A model generated the notes under the pieces. That model was not told the origin of the DNA and did no database searches. It saw only the letters and a list, made by a program, of their open reading frames with translations. From the NCBI GenBank assembly GCA_964017235.1, contig OZ024929.1, positions 29,509,464 through 29,573,463 of the forward strand: 64,000 nucleotides of DNA, written 5' to 3'. The translations under genes were made by a program, and so were the position numbers. The stretch comes from Sabellastarte sp. h YS-2021. Lineage: Eukaryota; Annelida; Polychaeta; Sabellida; Sabellidae. This document shows positions 47,713-60,480 of the stretch, piece by piece. Position 1 is the first letter of the stretch, and every line of letters begins with the position of its first letter.

Positions 47713-48914
47713 GGAAGGAACAAGTAGTTTGTGGTGGATCTAATGAATGACTACTTCACTTGAATACCTATAAAGTGAAAGCAAACCAACTTTTGTGCAG
47801 GTTTTTAGCAGTGCAAAATGCAATTACAGCACTGTCAGTGAAACAATGATGTAAGATGGGCACATGTTGACAGCCTTCAACTTTGAGATTCTGGATGAAA
47901 ATCAATCTACTTAAATTACTAAAGTTATTTGTACCAATTAAGAGGAACATGTTTCAGTTTCTTACACACTTTGTTTGACTTGGTTTGATTGTATATTCAC
48001 CACAATATTTGATAAAGTATTGTGCACAGGAAGTCGATTTGCTTCAAAGTAAATGTGTGGAGTAATGGGTAAGAAATCGGAGTTGAAAAAGAGTTAAAAA
48101 TCGATTTGAATAATCCTTTGACAGCAATTCACTAAAAGCACCTGTCTTAAAATTAGGGATGTGTCAGTGGCACAGTCTCTATTTTGTCATCTCACTCAAC
48201 ACCATTTGTAGGATACCAAAAAGATTACATTAAGTATATGGGATAATCCCAAATGTAATAGGCCCAATAACAGGAGGTGAAGTTCATGAAAATAAAACAT
48301 GGCAGTTATGAGTACCTGTCCAATCACTAACGTTTAGCAGCAATGGGTTACGTTTGTACTTTGATGGGTGACTATCTGAGATCTAGGTCCTGTATGGCAT
48401 TACTTGAGTTGGAATTTGTTTTTCTCGCCAGACTTTCATAAATCTTAGTGCAATACTCATGTCTCTGATGGCTTTGCAGCTCATGCATTGTTTAAACCTA
48501 ATTCGAAAATGGTACGCTGCGTAGTGAGCTTGGACACGTCTTTTGTGCAATGCTGGAATCGCGAATATAGAACGGTACATAAAACAATGCTGTTGAATTC
48601 TGCATGCATCATCCCTTTGTGTACAAATGTAAACAACTAGCGGTAAAATAAAACGTAAATTATATGCAGCAAATATGGAGTCAAATAATTCAGTGGGGAT
48701 ATTTTATCAATATTTCATTTAAAGATCGACTACTCATTAATATTTATGAGATCACGGAATTCTGTTGGGGATTTCCTAACAAAAAGGCTGTTTATACATT
48801 CATCACTATGCAGGTTTAGTTAATGGAACATCCAACATGGCATTGGATTTGTTTTGATTTTTGCTTAAGATTTACCCCTTATTTTGAACAAAATATCAAT
48901 GTTACCATTTTAGA
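47713..48914. other. 5' flank of WDR33
   Basis: Must hold the promoter and 5' UTR, unless an upstream non-coding exon exists. I see no clear TATA box or CpG island. A 65-codon minus-strand frame at 48383-48580 has no recognised relatives. Confidence 0.45.
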
Positions 48915-49605
48915 ATAGGAATAAGGGGTAAGGGGGTAAATCTGACCGACTATCTAGACTCTTCACTTAAGGTTTCCCAATACCTCTTAACACATTCTAA
49001 AGCTGTAAAACCAATAATAAGGGAGATATAAGTAAAAATGTCAAAATTGGCTATTTTATGACCCCAGTTTGACCCCTACAGGGGGGTGGGGGTGGGGGGG
49101 GATTTGACTTACTTTCTAGACTCTCCACATATGGTTTCCTACTACCTCCCAATACATTTTATGGCTGTAAATGCAATACTTAAAAAGATAACGGGGTTCA
49201 CATGAATTTTAAGCTTTATGGTTTGTAGGTGTGAGAAAATCTCTCATAAATCAGTCATTTTTGATCAGACCGCTCCCAATATCTAATGTAATCGCGTTTT
49301 TTGATAGTATGAACATGTGTGTATAATAACAAGCTTCTGTGGTCAGTAGATTTTCCTGAGCAGCGATGACGGGCGGGTGTACCCAAAAAAACTATTTTTT
49401 GATCATGTGACCTTGATAAAGATGAAAGGTCAAATTTAGACATGTAGAAAAATTTTCCCACGCCTAAGGTATATAACTGCCAAATATGGTTAAAAAGCTT
49501 CCAATAATATGGGAGATATTGAGGAGAGACCATAATGCGGTGGTGGCGGTAAGGAAACGGACACGAAAACAAATAAGCGCCCTTTCAGGGACACTTAATT
49601 ATCAA
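48915..49605. mobile_element. Tandem-repeat family I, copy 2, uninterrupted
   Basis: Left part with CTGACCGACTATCTAGAC and AAGGGAGATATAAG (one and a half monomers), a G-rich run at 49080-49105, then the right part with CTCCCAATATCTAATG, CGATGACGGGCGGG and the closing AAGCGCCCTTTCAGGGACAC. This copy gives the empty site for DIRS B. Confidence 0.75.
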
Positions 49606-49834
49606 ATTGATTATATACATTGGTCTTATGTAACTTCGACACATATATAACTTTGACGTAATATGTATATCGTCGTTTTTGGATGTTTCTAAGGGTTTTT
49701 GAATTGATTCCAGATATATTTTTGGACGATAATTGCACATTTTGTTTATTTTTGACAAGTTTTCAAAGAAAATCCACGAAAATGCGGTCCAAACAGGTAT
49801 GATTTATAAATTCATAGTTTAGGCATATGATAAC
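49606..49834. other. Spacer
   Basis: AT-rich, nothing recognised. Confidence 0.5.
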
Positions 49835-51368
49835 TAGACCTATGCATCGGAAAAAAAACGATGCAAATTTGTATCGACCGGAAAGACAACTCACCAAAGC
49901 CAGTGAACCATCGTTTGACCTTGAAGCAGAGCCAAAGGTCAAATCTAACATCAGAAGATTCCTAGCCCAACATTTTGTATGAGTTGGTTTCACATTGTAA
50001 ACCTCTAGGATCAATAATAAGCGAGTTATAAGGACTTTTAAGTTTGGCTATCCTCGTTTGACCTTGAAGGAGGGGCCCAAGGTCAAATCTGACATCAGAA
50101 GATTCCCAGCCCACAATTTCCTGCAAGTTGGTTTCACATTGCAAACCTCTAGGATCAATACTAAATGAGTTATAAACCCTTTTAAGTTTGGCTATCCTCG
50201 TTTGACCATGGACAAGGGGCTCAAGGTTAAATCCGTCCACACCAGAAGATTCCCAGCCCATGATTTCCTATATGTTGGTTTACCATCCCAAACCTCTGGG
50301 ACCAATAATAATCGAGTTATAAGCACTTTTAAGTTTGGCTATCCTTGTTTGACCTTGGGGCCAAAGGTCAAATCCGATCACACCAAAAGATTCTCAGCCC
50401 ATGATTTCCTATAGGTTGGTTTACCATCCCAAACCTCTAGGACCAATAATAAGCCCATTATAAGCACTTTAAAGTTTGACTATCCTCGTTTGACCATGGA
50501 CAAGGGGCCCAAGATCAAATCCGTCCACACCAGAAGATTCCCAGCCAATGATTTCCTATATGTTGGTTTACCATCCCAAACCTCTAGGATCTATAATAAG
50601 TGAGTTATAAGCAATTTTAAGTTTGGCTATCCTCGTCTGAATTGAAGGAGCGGCCAAAGGTCAAATCTGACCACACAAAAAGATTCCCAGCCCATGATTT
50701 TGTATTGGTTGCTTTACAATCTCAAACCTCTACGACCAATAATAAGCAAGTTATATGGAGTTTTAACTTTGGCTATCCTCATTTGACCTTGAAGGAGGGG
50801 CCCAAGGTCGAAATCCAACCACACCAGAAGAACCCCAACCCATGATTTCCTATAGTTTGGTTTACCATCCCAAACCTCTAGTACTGATAATAAGCGAGTT
50901 ATAAGCACTTTTAAGTTTGGCTATCCTCGTTTGACCTTGAAGGAGGGGTCCAAGGTCAAATCTGACAACATCAGAAGATTCGCAGCACATTATTTCCTAT
51001 CGGTTGATTTCACATCCCAAACCTCTAGGACCAATATTAAGGGAGATATAGGTACATTTAACTTTGGCTATCTTCGTTTGACCTTGAAGAAGGGGCCCAA
51101 GGTCAAATCCAACCACACCAGAAGATTCCCAGCCCATGATTTCCTATAGGTTGGTTTACCAGCCCAAACCTCTAGGACTGATAATAAGTGAGTTATAAGC
51201 ACTTTTAAGTTTGGCTATCCTCGTTTGACCTAGAAGGAGGGCTCCAAGGTCAAATCTGACAACATCAGAAGATTCGCAGCACATTATTTCCTATAGGTTG
51301 GTTTCGCATTGCAAACCTCTAGGACCAATAATAAGGGAGATATAGGCACTTTTAAAGTCTGCTATGTG
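49835..51368. mobile_element. Tandem-repeat family F, copy 2
   Basis: Left end GATGCAAATTTGTATCGACC as in copy 1, then about ten monomers of about 145 bp with TTTGACCTTGAAGGAGGGG and CCCAGCCCATGATTTCC. The right subterminal repeat of copy 1 is not found, so this copy is 3' truncated. Confidence 0.75.
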
Positions 51369-51974
51369 GGACAAACAATGCTGAAATACCTTGCAAAGCC
51401 GGTGTTGCATTAGAGTTATGAAATGTGGAGTACCGTGCATCCCATGGGGTACTTAAAATGGGGTACAAGTAATATTCTGCCACATTTTCCTCAATAAATA
51501 ATGTTTAGATATGCCCAGTTACTAAAAACCAATAAATTTGATTTATTTATCACGTTGACAAAAAAATTACAGTACATTGTACATGGCTGTATATTGTAAC
51601 AAATTAATGCATTATTTTGAAGGTTTTAAAATAAGTAAAGGTGTTCTACATATGATCTTAACCAAGCATAGCACTGGCAAAGTGTGACAGTCTGTGAACC
51701 CTAGGTATGCAGAGATTTTGTGTTAGTGTGTGCTTTGTATGGGGATCCTGGGTTATCCCAAGGGAAGATGCTTTGTGTGTGTTGTTGTTTTTTTTAAACT
51801 GTGAAATCTATTTATAAAACTGATGAAATGTGGATGTTGATGTCTTGGTTCTCCCATTAATTGTCTAAGAGTATTAAAAATGTTGTCATAGCAAGTTGAG
51901 TAATTGTAAATTGTAATATCACTATATTTGTAAAAGTTTACCGTTTATGTAAGTGATAAATTTTAATGTTTTAT
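51369..51974. other. Unannotated intergenic stretch
   Basis: AT-rich, no gene or repeat seen. Confidence 0.5.
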
Positions 51975-52360
51975 ATTGGAGCTCCTACTAGGAGCCATTT
52001 CTGATTGGTTAAGGGGGGATTCCATGATGTAATCCAGCACACTAAGAAAGTATGTAAGGGGGTGACTAGGACCAGTCAAGCCAGTCTGAAATCTGAATGT
52101 AGACTGAAAACTTAAAATCTTGGAGGAACTGGAAAACCAATCAAAGTAATTATCACACTAGGAGCCATACTAGGAGCTACACTAGGAGCCCATACTATAT
52201 TGGTGACACTAGGAGCCATACTAGGAGCCTTGTCCGAAAGTATACAGTACCCACTAGGAGCCTCTTTAGGGACCATAATAATAAGTTCTGAAAAATGGAT
52301 GTTGGCACCTAGGATAGGATGAGGAGCCTCACTATGGAAAACAGGACTTGGAGCCTCAGA
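51975..52360. repeat. Dispersed ACTAGGAGCC motif cluster
   Basis: ACTAGGAGCC or a one-base variant occurs about nine times at irregular spacing (about 51987 to 52355), for example three times within 40 bp near 52160. The unit is too short and irregular for a satellite. It ends in a stretch with a 68-codon plus-strand frame of no recognised family. Confidence 0.7.
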
Positions 52361-52744
52361 TGGAGATGGAGTTTATCACTGGAAAACTGGAACTGGATTT
52401 CTCCTACAACAGCAGACGGAGCACTGGACACAGGATTCGCCTGTATGATGTAAAGGAGAATTTTAATGGCCTGATCCCCCATAATCTTATTCAGATCACA
52501 CCATGTGGACATGATCCAAGACCAAGTATATTTAAAAATTCATCAAACTTATGACAACAGATTTTACTTTACGAACCCCTGAACGTTTCTCCTGACACAT
52601 AAATTTTCTTTTTGTTTTCTGTTCGTCATAATCAATAACTAGCCATGTATTGAGGACTATTTACTGAAAGTTAAACATATTGTCATTTGCAGACTAAGTA
52701 TACCCAGCCCGCTACAATATTCATAAAGATATCTGATCAGTTCA
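52361..52744. other. Spacer before family E copy 5
   Basis: No gene or repeat recognised. Confidence 0.5.
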
Positions 52745-54975
52745 CCTGTGACAAGAGGTCAAGGTCGCTACAGCAAGGTCAAATCAAGGTCACATGACGT
52801 AGCACACCTACACCCCATAACCAATGTCCCTAACAAGTATCAACTTCCCACACCTCCTACGGTTTCCAAGATATAGCCCAGACCAGGTATTATAGGTTAA
52901 GTTCACTACGGCAAGTACAAAGGTCAAATCAAGGTCACACCATGACGTTGCACACCTACTACCCCCAACCAATGTCCTCACCAAGTATCAGCTTCCTACA
53001 CCTTACAGTTTCCGAAATATAACCCGGACATTATTTTATAGGTCAAGGTCACTACGGCAAGGGTCAAAGGTCAAATCAAGGTCACACTATGACGTTGCAC
53101 ATCTACACCCCCTAACCAATGTCCCTACCAAATATCAACTTCCTACACCTTACAGTTGCTGAGATATAGCCCGGACAAGGTTTTATAGGTCAAGGTCACT
53201 ACGGCAAGGTCAAAAGTCAAATCAAGGTCAGACCATGATGTTGCACACCTACAACTCCTAACCAATGTTTCTACCAAGTATCAACTTCCTACACCTTACG
53301 GTTTCCGAGATATAGCCCGGACAAGATTTTATAGGTCAAGTTCACTACAGCAAGGTCAAATCAAGGTCAGACCATGACGTTGCACACCTACACCCCCTAA
53401 CCAATGTCCCTACCAAGTATTAACTTCCAACACCTTACAGTTGCCGAGATATAGCCCGGACAAGGTTTTATAGGTCAAGGTCACTATGGAAAGGTCAAAT
53501 CAAGGTCAGACCATGATGTTGCACACCTACAACTCCTAACCAATGTTCCTATCAAGTATCAACTTCTTACACCTTATGGTTTCCAAGATATAGACCGGAC
53601 AAGATTTTATAGGTCAAGATCACTACAGCACGGTCAAAGGTTAAATCAAGGTCAGACCACGACGTTGCACACCTACACCCCCTTAGCCAATGTCCCTACC
53701 AAGTATCAACTTCCTACACCTTACGGTTTCTGAGATATAGCCCGGACAAGATTTCAAAATTCAAGGTCACTACAGCAAGGTCAAATCAAGGTCAGACCAT
53801 GACGTTGCACACCTACACCCCCTAACCAATGTCCCTACCAAGTATTAACTTCCAACACCTTACAGTTGCCGAGATATAGCACGGACAAGGTTTTATAGGT
53901 CAATGTCACTATGGCAAGTACAAAGGTCAAATCAAGGTCACACCATGACGTTGCACACCTACTACCCCCAACCAATGTCCTCACCAAGTATCAGCGTCCT
54001 ACACCTTACAGTTTCCGAAATATAGCCCGGACATGATTTTATAGGTCAAGGTCACTACGGCAAGGGTCAAAGGTCAAATCAAGGTCACACTATGACGTTG
54101 CACATCTACACCCCCTAACCAATGTCCCTACCAAATATCAACTTCCTACGCCTTACAGTTGCTGAGATATAGCCCGGACAAGGTTTTATAGGTCAAGGTC
54201 AAAAGTCAAATCAAGGTCAGACCATGATGTTGCACACCTACAACTCCTAACCAATGTTTCTACAAGTATCAACTTCCTACACCTTTCGGTTTCCAAGATA
54301 TAGCCCGGACAAGATTTTATAGGTCAAGTTCACTACAGCAAGGTCAAATCAAGGTCAGACAATGACGTTGCACACCTACACCCCCTAACCAATGTCCCTA
54401 CCAAGTATCAACTTCCTACACCTTACGGTTTCCGAGATACAGCCCAGACAAGATTTTATAGATCAGGGTCACTACAGCAAGGTGAAAGGTCAAATCAAGG
54501 TCAGACCATGACGTTGCACACCTACACCCCCTAACCAATGTCCCTACCAAGTATCAACTTCCTACACCTTACAGTTTCCAAGATATAGCCCGGACAAGAT
54601 TTTAAAGGTCAAGGTCACTACGGCAAGGTCAAAGGTCAAATCAAGGTCAGACCATGACGTTGCACACCTACAACCCCTAACTAATGTCCCTGCCACGTAT
54701 CAACTTCCTACACCTTATGGTTTCCGAGATATAGCCCGGACAAGATTTTCAAACTCAAGGTCACTACGGCCAGGTCAAAGGTCAAATCAAGGTCAGACCA
54801 TGACGTTGCACACCTACACCCCCCAACCAATGTCCCTGCCAAGTATGAACTTCCTACACCTTACAGTTTCTGAGATACAGACCGGACAAACTATTTCCTG
54901 CCGCCCGACCGCCCATCCGGACACCATGGGTGAAAACAATACCCCGACAGCCCTTAAGGGCTGTGGGGTAAAAAA
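52745..54975. mobile_element. AGGTCA element family E, copy 5 (5' truncated)
   Basis: About fourteen AGGTCA monomers, a short C-rich stretch and the right end CAGCCCTTAAGGGCTGTGG with GGTAAAAA. The first monomers (CACATGACGTAGCACACC, then ATAGCCCAGACCAGG) match those near 28080-28180 in the same order, so copies 2c and 5 share an array ancestor. A block of 1003 bp is repeated inside (CACCATGACGTTGCACACC at 52938 and 53941). Confidence 0.8.
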
Positions 54976-55189
54976 CAGTACTGAGTGCAAAAATGCCATA
55001 CTAAACCCCAGGTAAGAAATAAGTGTTTGCCAAATGTTTTTATTAATTTGATTTATTTAAAACAAGCATTCTGAAGCATGTAATTATCTCCTGCCGTATA
55101 AATTCGATGTACCAAAGATAGTGGAATATAAATTTTCTTGTGAGATGGAGGCACATGTAGAAGCGACAACAAGCAAGAGGCACTTTAAT
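54976..55189. other. Spacer
   Basis: Nothing recognised. Confidence 0.5.
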
Positions 55190-55906
55190 GTTTGATTGCA
55201 ATACTTTTATAGACAAAAGTCATTTACTCATTTTAGTAGCTATTACTCTGCCATCCAAAGAGCTACAGTTCTGCAACTTTACTATGTAGATCAACCCAAA
55301 ATAGGTGAAGGACATATTTAGAAGAAATTGCCTATCTGTAACACTTTTAGAGATAAAAGACATTTACTCATTTTATTGGCTATTACTGTGCCATCAAAAG
55401 AGCTACAGTTCTGCAACTTCACTACGTGGTAGATGGCCCAAAAGTAGGTGAAGGACTTACTCAGAAGAAATTGCTTTGTCCAATACTTTTATAGATAAAA
55501 GACATTTACTCATTTAAGTAGCTGTTACTCAGCTATGCAAAGAGCTACAGTTGTGCAACTTCATTATGTGGTAGATCACCCAAAAGTAGGTGAACAACTT
55601 ATTTAGAAGAAATTGCCTATCTGGAATACTTTTAGAGATAAAAGACATTTACTCATTTTAGCAGGTATACGACTCAGCTAAGAGCTCAGCAAAGAGCTAT
55701 AGATGTGCAACTTCACTATGTGGTAGATCACCCAAAAGGTGAATAAGTTATTCAGAAGAATTTGCCTTTTTGTAACACTTTTAGAGATAAAAGACACTTA
55801 ATAATTTTTGTAGCTATTACTCAGCTATGGAAAGAGCTATAGTTCTGCAACTTCAATATGTGGTAGATCACCCAAAAAATAGGTGAATGACTTATTTAGA
55901 AGAAAT
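55190..55906. repeat. Tandem array family J, left block
   Basis: About five monomers of about 142 bp, each with TTTACTCATTTTAGTAGC, GAGCTACAGTTCTGCAACTT and TAGAAGAAATTGCC. Interrupted at 55906 by DIRS C and continued at 61919. Confidence 0.78.
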
Positions 55907-55947
55907 TTGCAAATTTAATAAGTAAATTAAATTTTATAAGTTAATAC

Positions 55948-56120
55948 CCTATCCAATGGACAATTGCTAAACGGGCCGGCGCAGACCGGCCTGCCAAACG
56001 CCAGAAAAAGACGTCCTGTGTTTCTACCGGCTGGCCGGTCCGTAGTACTGTGCACTCCCCAGATGGCCCCTCATACTTCCTTCCTGTCTAGACAACCTGA
56101 CGTCATAGCATCTTTTTCGT
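55948..56120 (+). repeat. DIRS C left inverted terminal repeat
   Basis: From CCTATCCAATGGACAATTGC to CATCTTTTTCGT, with a full CRE palindrome TGACGTCA near 56099. Similar to A's repeat. Confidence 0.9.
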
Positions 56121-56150
56121 TGTATAGCGGGGTTGGTGGGAGGGTCTTGT

Positions 56151-56249
56151 GTGTCCATTGGATAGGGTATTAACTTATAAAAATTTAATTTACTTATTAA
56201 ATTTGCAATTTTATTGCGTTAATACATCCTATCCAATGGACAATTGCTG
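56151..56249. repeat. DIRS C internal complementary region
   Basis: Inverse of the left end (to TTATTAAATTTGC) joined to the inverse of the right end (AATTTTATTGCGTTAATACA, CCTATCCAATGG). A minus-strand AATAAA is present in the join. Confidence 0.88.
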
Positions 56250-56589
56250 AATAACTACCGCTTGGTCAGCGGGTAAGTTACTAGGGATGTATGTGAACTC
56301 ACAAGTAATAGCAAATTTTAACCTATGGTCTAGGCTGACTTCGTCAGGAGACCTATAGGCCCAGGCCTGGGTTGACTTTAAGGTCAGGAAACCCTGTAAG
56401 GCCATGGTCGGTTGCCAGCAGCCGGTTACCCGGGGCTATACCGCCGTCGCCCCCCCTTTTTTGCTCTGAGATAACAGAAGAGAGGGATGAGTTCAGTCCC
56501 AGAATGCAAATAAACCTCCCGAAGGAAGCACGCCACACTTAATTCTAATGTACATGAAGAACTGTTATGCGCATATACACATCTCCTCA

Positions 56590-59450
56590 ATCTATGGGCC
56601 ACTTGTGGATCTGCTGAGCAGCCACTGCCGAGCCCAATTGGTAAAGCTCTGAATCAGCCCAAGCCCCGCCCTTCATATAGAACTGTGTAAAGGTACTGTG
56701 ACTTCAGTGGCAGGCTGACAAGATTGGATTTAAGGAGACTCCCGACTGGAAGACCTTAGAAGCAGCAAAGGCCCTGACATCATGGGCTTTAACCTGATGT
56801 CAAGTGTGGGCCTCCTGGTCAGACAGCTCATAACATAGGATCACAGTCTGCTTGATCCAAGAGGAGATAGTGGCAGGTGAGAGGTCTTTGTTGAAACCTT
56901 TCTTAAAGGAGACAAAAACCACCTCCTTATTCTGCCTGATGCCTGAGGTCCTGTCCAAATAGTAGCACAATGCTTTGACCGGACAGAGGGACCTGTCAGA
57001 CTTGAGGAATCTATCCAGAGTTGGGGCCAGGGATGTTATAACCCCAGGGGCCACACTGTCTGGACCCTCTATGGCCAGCTGATTCTAGGATAGAAAGCTG
57101 GGTGATGGATACAGGGACACCTTTGACCAATTGGATTAGTGTCCAATATATCAGTTTTTTGCCAAGCATGAATCTCACTTCTGCGCTTGCCGACCCAAGG
57201 GCCAAGAGGAATACCGCCTTGAAGGTCAAATGCTTCAAGGAGGCCTCCTTAATTGGATCAAATGGAGTCTTAGCTGGTGCGCGGCCAGTGAGAAGTTCCA
57301 GGAGGGTATGCCCCTCCTGCCTTTGGGTCTGTCTCTGTGGAAACTATCCAGGAGACGAGCGAGATTTTTGTCCTTGCTGATGTTGAAGGGTGAATTTCCC
57401 AGTTTATCAGCAATGGCTGAACTGTAACCATCAATGGTGCTGGGCTGTATCTTCCTGTCCTCATAAGGTACATAAGGAAGTCAGCAACTGACTTTACAGG
57501 GGTACCCTGAGGTCCACCTGATTAGTGACGCACCATTTGTAACAATGGTCCACTTTGCCTCATAGACTGATCTGGTTGATCCCTTTTGAGGAGCCTCAAT
57601 TCTTGCTGCCACAGCCTCAGCGAAGCCCTGCTCCTCGAATGCTGAGGCTCCAGGAGCCGAGCATCGAGATTAAGATTTGTCAGATTTCTGTGAGGGATCT
57701 GATTGAATGGTTATGTCAACAGGTTGGGCAGATTGGGCAGGCTCAGTGGGATTTGGCTGGACATGGCCACTGGGTCCCAAAACCAAGGCATAATGGGCCA
57801 CCCTGGAGCAATCAGAATGATTCTCTTGTATGGGGAGTCCTGCAACATCACCGCTTTGCCCAATATGGCTGACAGTGGGAAGGTGTATGCTTCCTGATCC
57901 TACCATGGCAAACTGAGCACATTCACTGCTGTAACCAGGGGATCCGGTACCGGTGACACAAACAAGGGCAACTTGTTGTTGAACCTTGTGGCAAATAGGT
58001 CTAGTTGCTTGGAAGACCTCCTGAAGGAGAGACCACTCTGTTTGGGTGGTCTGGTCTAGCCTGGATAGCTTGTCTGCGACCACACTCAGCCAGCCTGTGT
58101 CGGGCTTTTAGAGTTACTTGATTTCTGGCGCACCAGGACAAGATTCTCCAAGGTAAAGCACAAAGTGGGCCCGACCTCATGCCTCCTTCCCTGTTTATGT
58201 ATGACACGACTGTGGTGTTGTCTGTTTCTACAAGTACTATCTTGTGCATACAGAGGTCTTGGAACTCTTGTAAGGCTAGAAAGACTGCCTTGAGTTCTAG
58301 GTAATTGATATGCAACTTGCTTTCCAGGAGGGACTAGGTGCCTCCTGCAGTGTGTTTGCTTAAGTGAGCACCCCACCCTGCTTTTGATGAAACTGTAAAA
58401 TTTGCAGATCATGTTTTATTTGGGTGTAATGGTTGGCCTGTAAGGACATTGTCCTCTTGCAACTACCCTTGTAAATGTGGGTGCAACACCTTGGTATTGG
58501 AATCACCTTTTCTACCGACTCTGGTACCCTCCAGTTGCTTTTGAGATGCCATTGTATGGGTCTCCTATGAAGTCGGCCTAGGTGAAAATGCTTTCCTGTG
58601 GCTGTTAGTAAACCTATCAGACATGAACTGCTGGACCGGACAAACTGGTAGTGACAGTATTTCTAGTATTTTTCCTGAAGGTTCTGCCAATGGTCCGGTA
58701 TAGGTCGGACCCGACCGGCCATGAGGTCGAACTGGTAACCTAAACTTTGGCATATTTTCACTAGATCTAGTGTATGCCGGAGACGACCCCGGGGGGATAT
58801 GGCTTTCACCAACCAGTCGTCTAAGTACTGGTGGATTATTAGCCCTTGTGTATGGCCATCAGTTTCAACTCCTTTGCTACTACAGTGAGCTCCATGGGTG
58901 CAGTGGACAGACCGAAAGACAGTGCTTTGAACTGGTATGTCCGACCCTGCACATGACATTTGATATGTCCTGGACTGTTCCTGTATAGGTATATGGAAGT
59001 AGGCGTCCTTGAAATCTATTGAGGTAACCCACTCCCATTGTTGGAGGGTGGTCCTGATGGTCTCCGAAAAGTTTGGTTTGCTCAGACCTAGAATAGGTCT
59101 CCAATGGTTGTGTGGTTTTGGAACCAAGCAAGGTTGAAGAAGCCCAGAGATTTTGAACTGGCTCGACTGCACCATTCCTTGTCCATAAGCTGATGTAATG
59201 CTTCTAACCAATATAGGTTCCTGTGAAGATGTGCATAGCATTTGATAATTTGGGTGATCTTGACTGGAAAGGGAGAGTGTAGCCCTCCTTGAACATTGTA
59301 CTACCTAGGGTCCAGTCCCCCAAGGCTTCCTAAGTCCCGAAACGGGGTTAGTCTGGCCCCTACAGGCAGATGTGTGCCACATTCGGGACATTTGCTAGTC
59401 TGACAAGCATTTCTGTCCCTCCGGCCTCCGGACACTGGTCCGGTCTGGCG
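56590..59450 (-). pseudogene. DIRS C recombinase-RNase H-RT, decayed
   Basis: Recognisable pieces in order on the minus strand: near 59400 CQTSKCPECG then LPVGARLTPF (Cys cluster in frame with the RT start); near 59120-58960 [13 protein letters not shown]; near 58830 [10 protein letters not shown]; RNase H pieces near 58310-57990 ([29 protein letters not shown]); recombinase near 57240-56600 ([14 protein letters not shown], then a shift at the arginine box; [18 protein letters not shown]; a stop before the HxxR box). At least five shifts or stops break it. Confidence 0.85.
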
Positions 59451-60000
59451 ACAATGATCCGAGAAAACAGTCTCTCTGTTCTTGCTGTGGTCCGGTCCGA
59501 TGGGACTGACACAACTTTTCACATTTAAAAGACTCTTGCCCCAGGCCAGCATCCTGCAAGGTGCAGCATTTATGCAGAAATTACCATTTTTGAGATGGCT
59601 GAGCCTTAGCGGGACATGATGAAGACTTTTTTTTTTTTTTTTTTTGATAAGACCTATTTCTTTTCATGCTGGTTATTCAGGTCTGTGTTTGTAAAGATGA
59701 AATCTATTATCTCTCCAGTCAAGTCCAGCACCGATAACAGGCTGTTGAGAGGTGTGATAAGGGAAGGTTGACTGGCAGTAGCTTGGGAAACCGTCATATC
59801 ACCAAGATCACTGACTGGTCTAAGAATTCTGTAACCAAATTTACCTTGGGCAACTCTGTCCGGTACCAGGTCTCCATAACCAGTAATTTGCTGTAAACAG
59901 AATTTAGACAGCCACTGGTCTATATTTAGCCAGTTTATGTAACCAGTTGGGTGAAACACTGCCGGTAGACTTGTAACCGGTAGGTTGAAGCCATATGTAG
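59451..60000. other. DIRS C region in place of gag, first part
   Basis: Contains a T run at 59628-59645. The 116-codon frame at 59654-60004 has no gag-like features. Nothing recognised. Confidence 0.55.
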
Positions 60001-60480
60001 CCAATTGCTAAAGCAAGTGTACAAGGCTGTATAGCTGGTACCGGCCGGTACACTCTGTAACCAGTTGTTGAAGCAAGTGTACAAGGCTGTGTAGCAGGTA
60101 CCAGTCGGTACACTCTGTAGTCAGTTTCTTGAAGCAAGTGTACAAGGCTGTGTAGCCGGTACTGGTCGGTACACTCTGCAACCAGTTGTTGAAGCAAGTG
60201 TACAAGGGTGTGTAGCCGGTACAGGTCGGTACACTCTGTAACCAGTTGTTGAGGCAAGTGTACAAGGCCGTCTAGCCGGTACAGGTCGGTACACTCTGTA
60301 ACCAGTTGTTGAGGCAAGTGTATAAGGCTGTGTAGCCGGTACAGGTCGGTACACCCCGTAACCAGTTGTTGAGACAAGGGTATAAAGCTGTGTAGCCGGT
60401 ATTGGTCGGTACACTCTGTAACCAGTTTAAGCAAGTGTACATGGCTGTGTAGTCGGTGCACTCTGTAACCAATTGCTAAA
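60001..60480. repeat. Eight-copy 60-bp tandem repeat inside DIRS C
   Basis: Unit: AACCAGTTGTTGAAGCAAGT then GTACAAGGCTGTGTAGCC and GGTACAGGTCGGTACACTC. The period is exactly 60 bp for most copies, the last shortened. Because 60 is divisible by three and the unit has few stops, long frames arise in all three minus-strand frames (one of 218 residues with a 20-residue repeat); these are probably not genes. Confidence 0.92.

Noticed and set aside
48383-48580. Possible small gene upstream of WDR33
   Set aside because: 65 codons, no recognised family, no supporting splice or start context.
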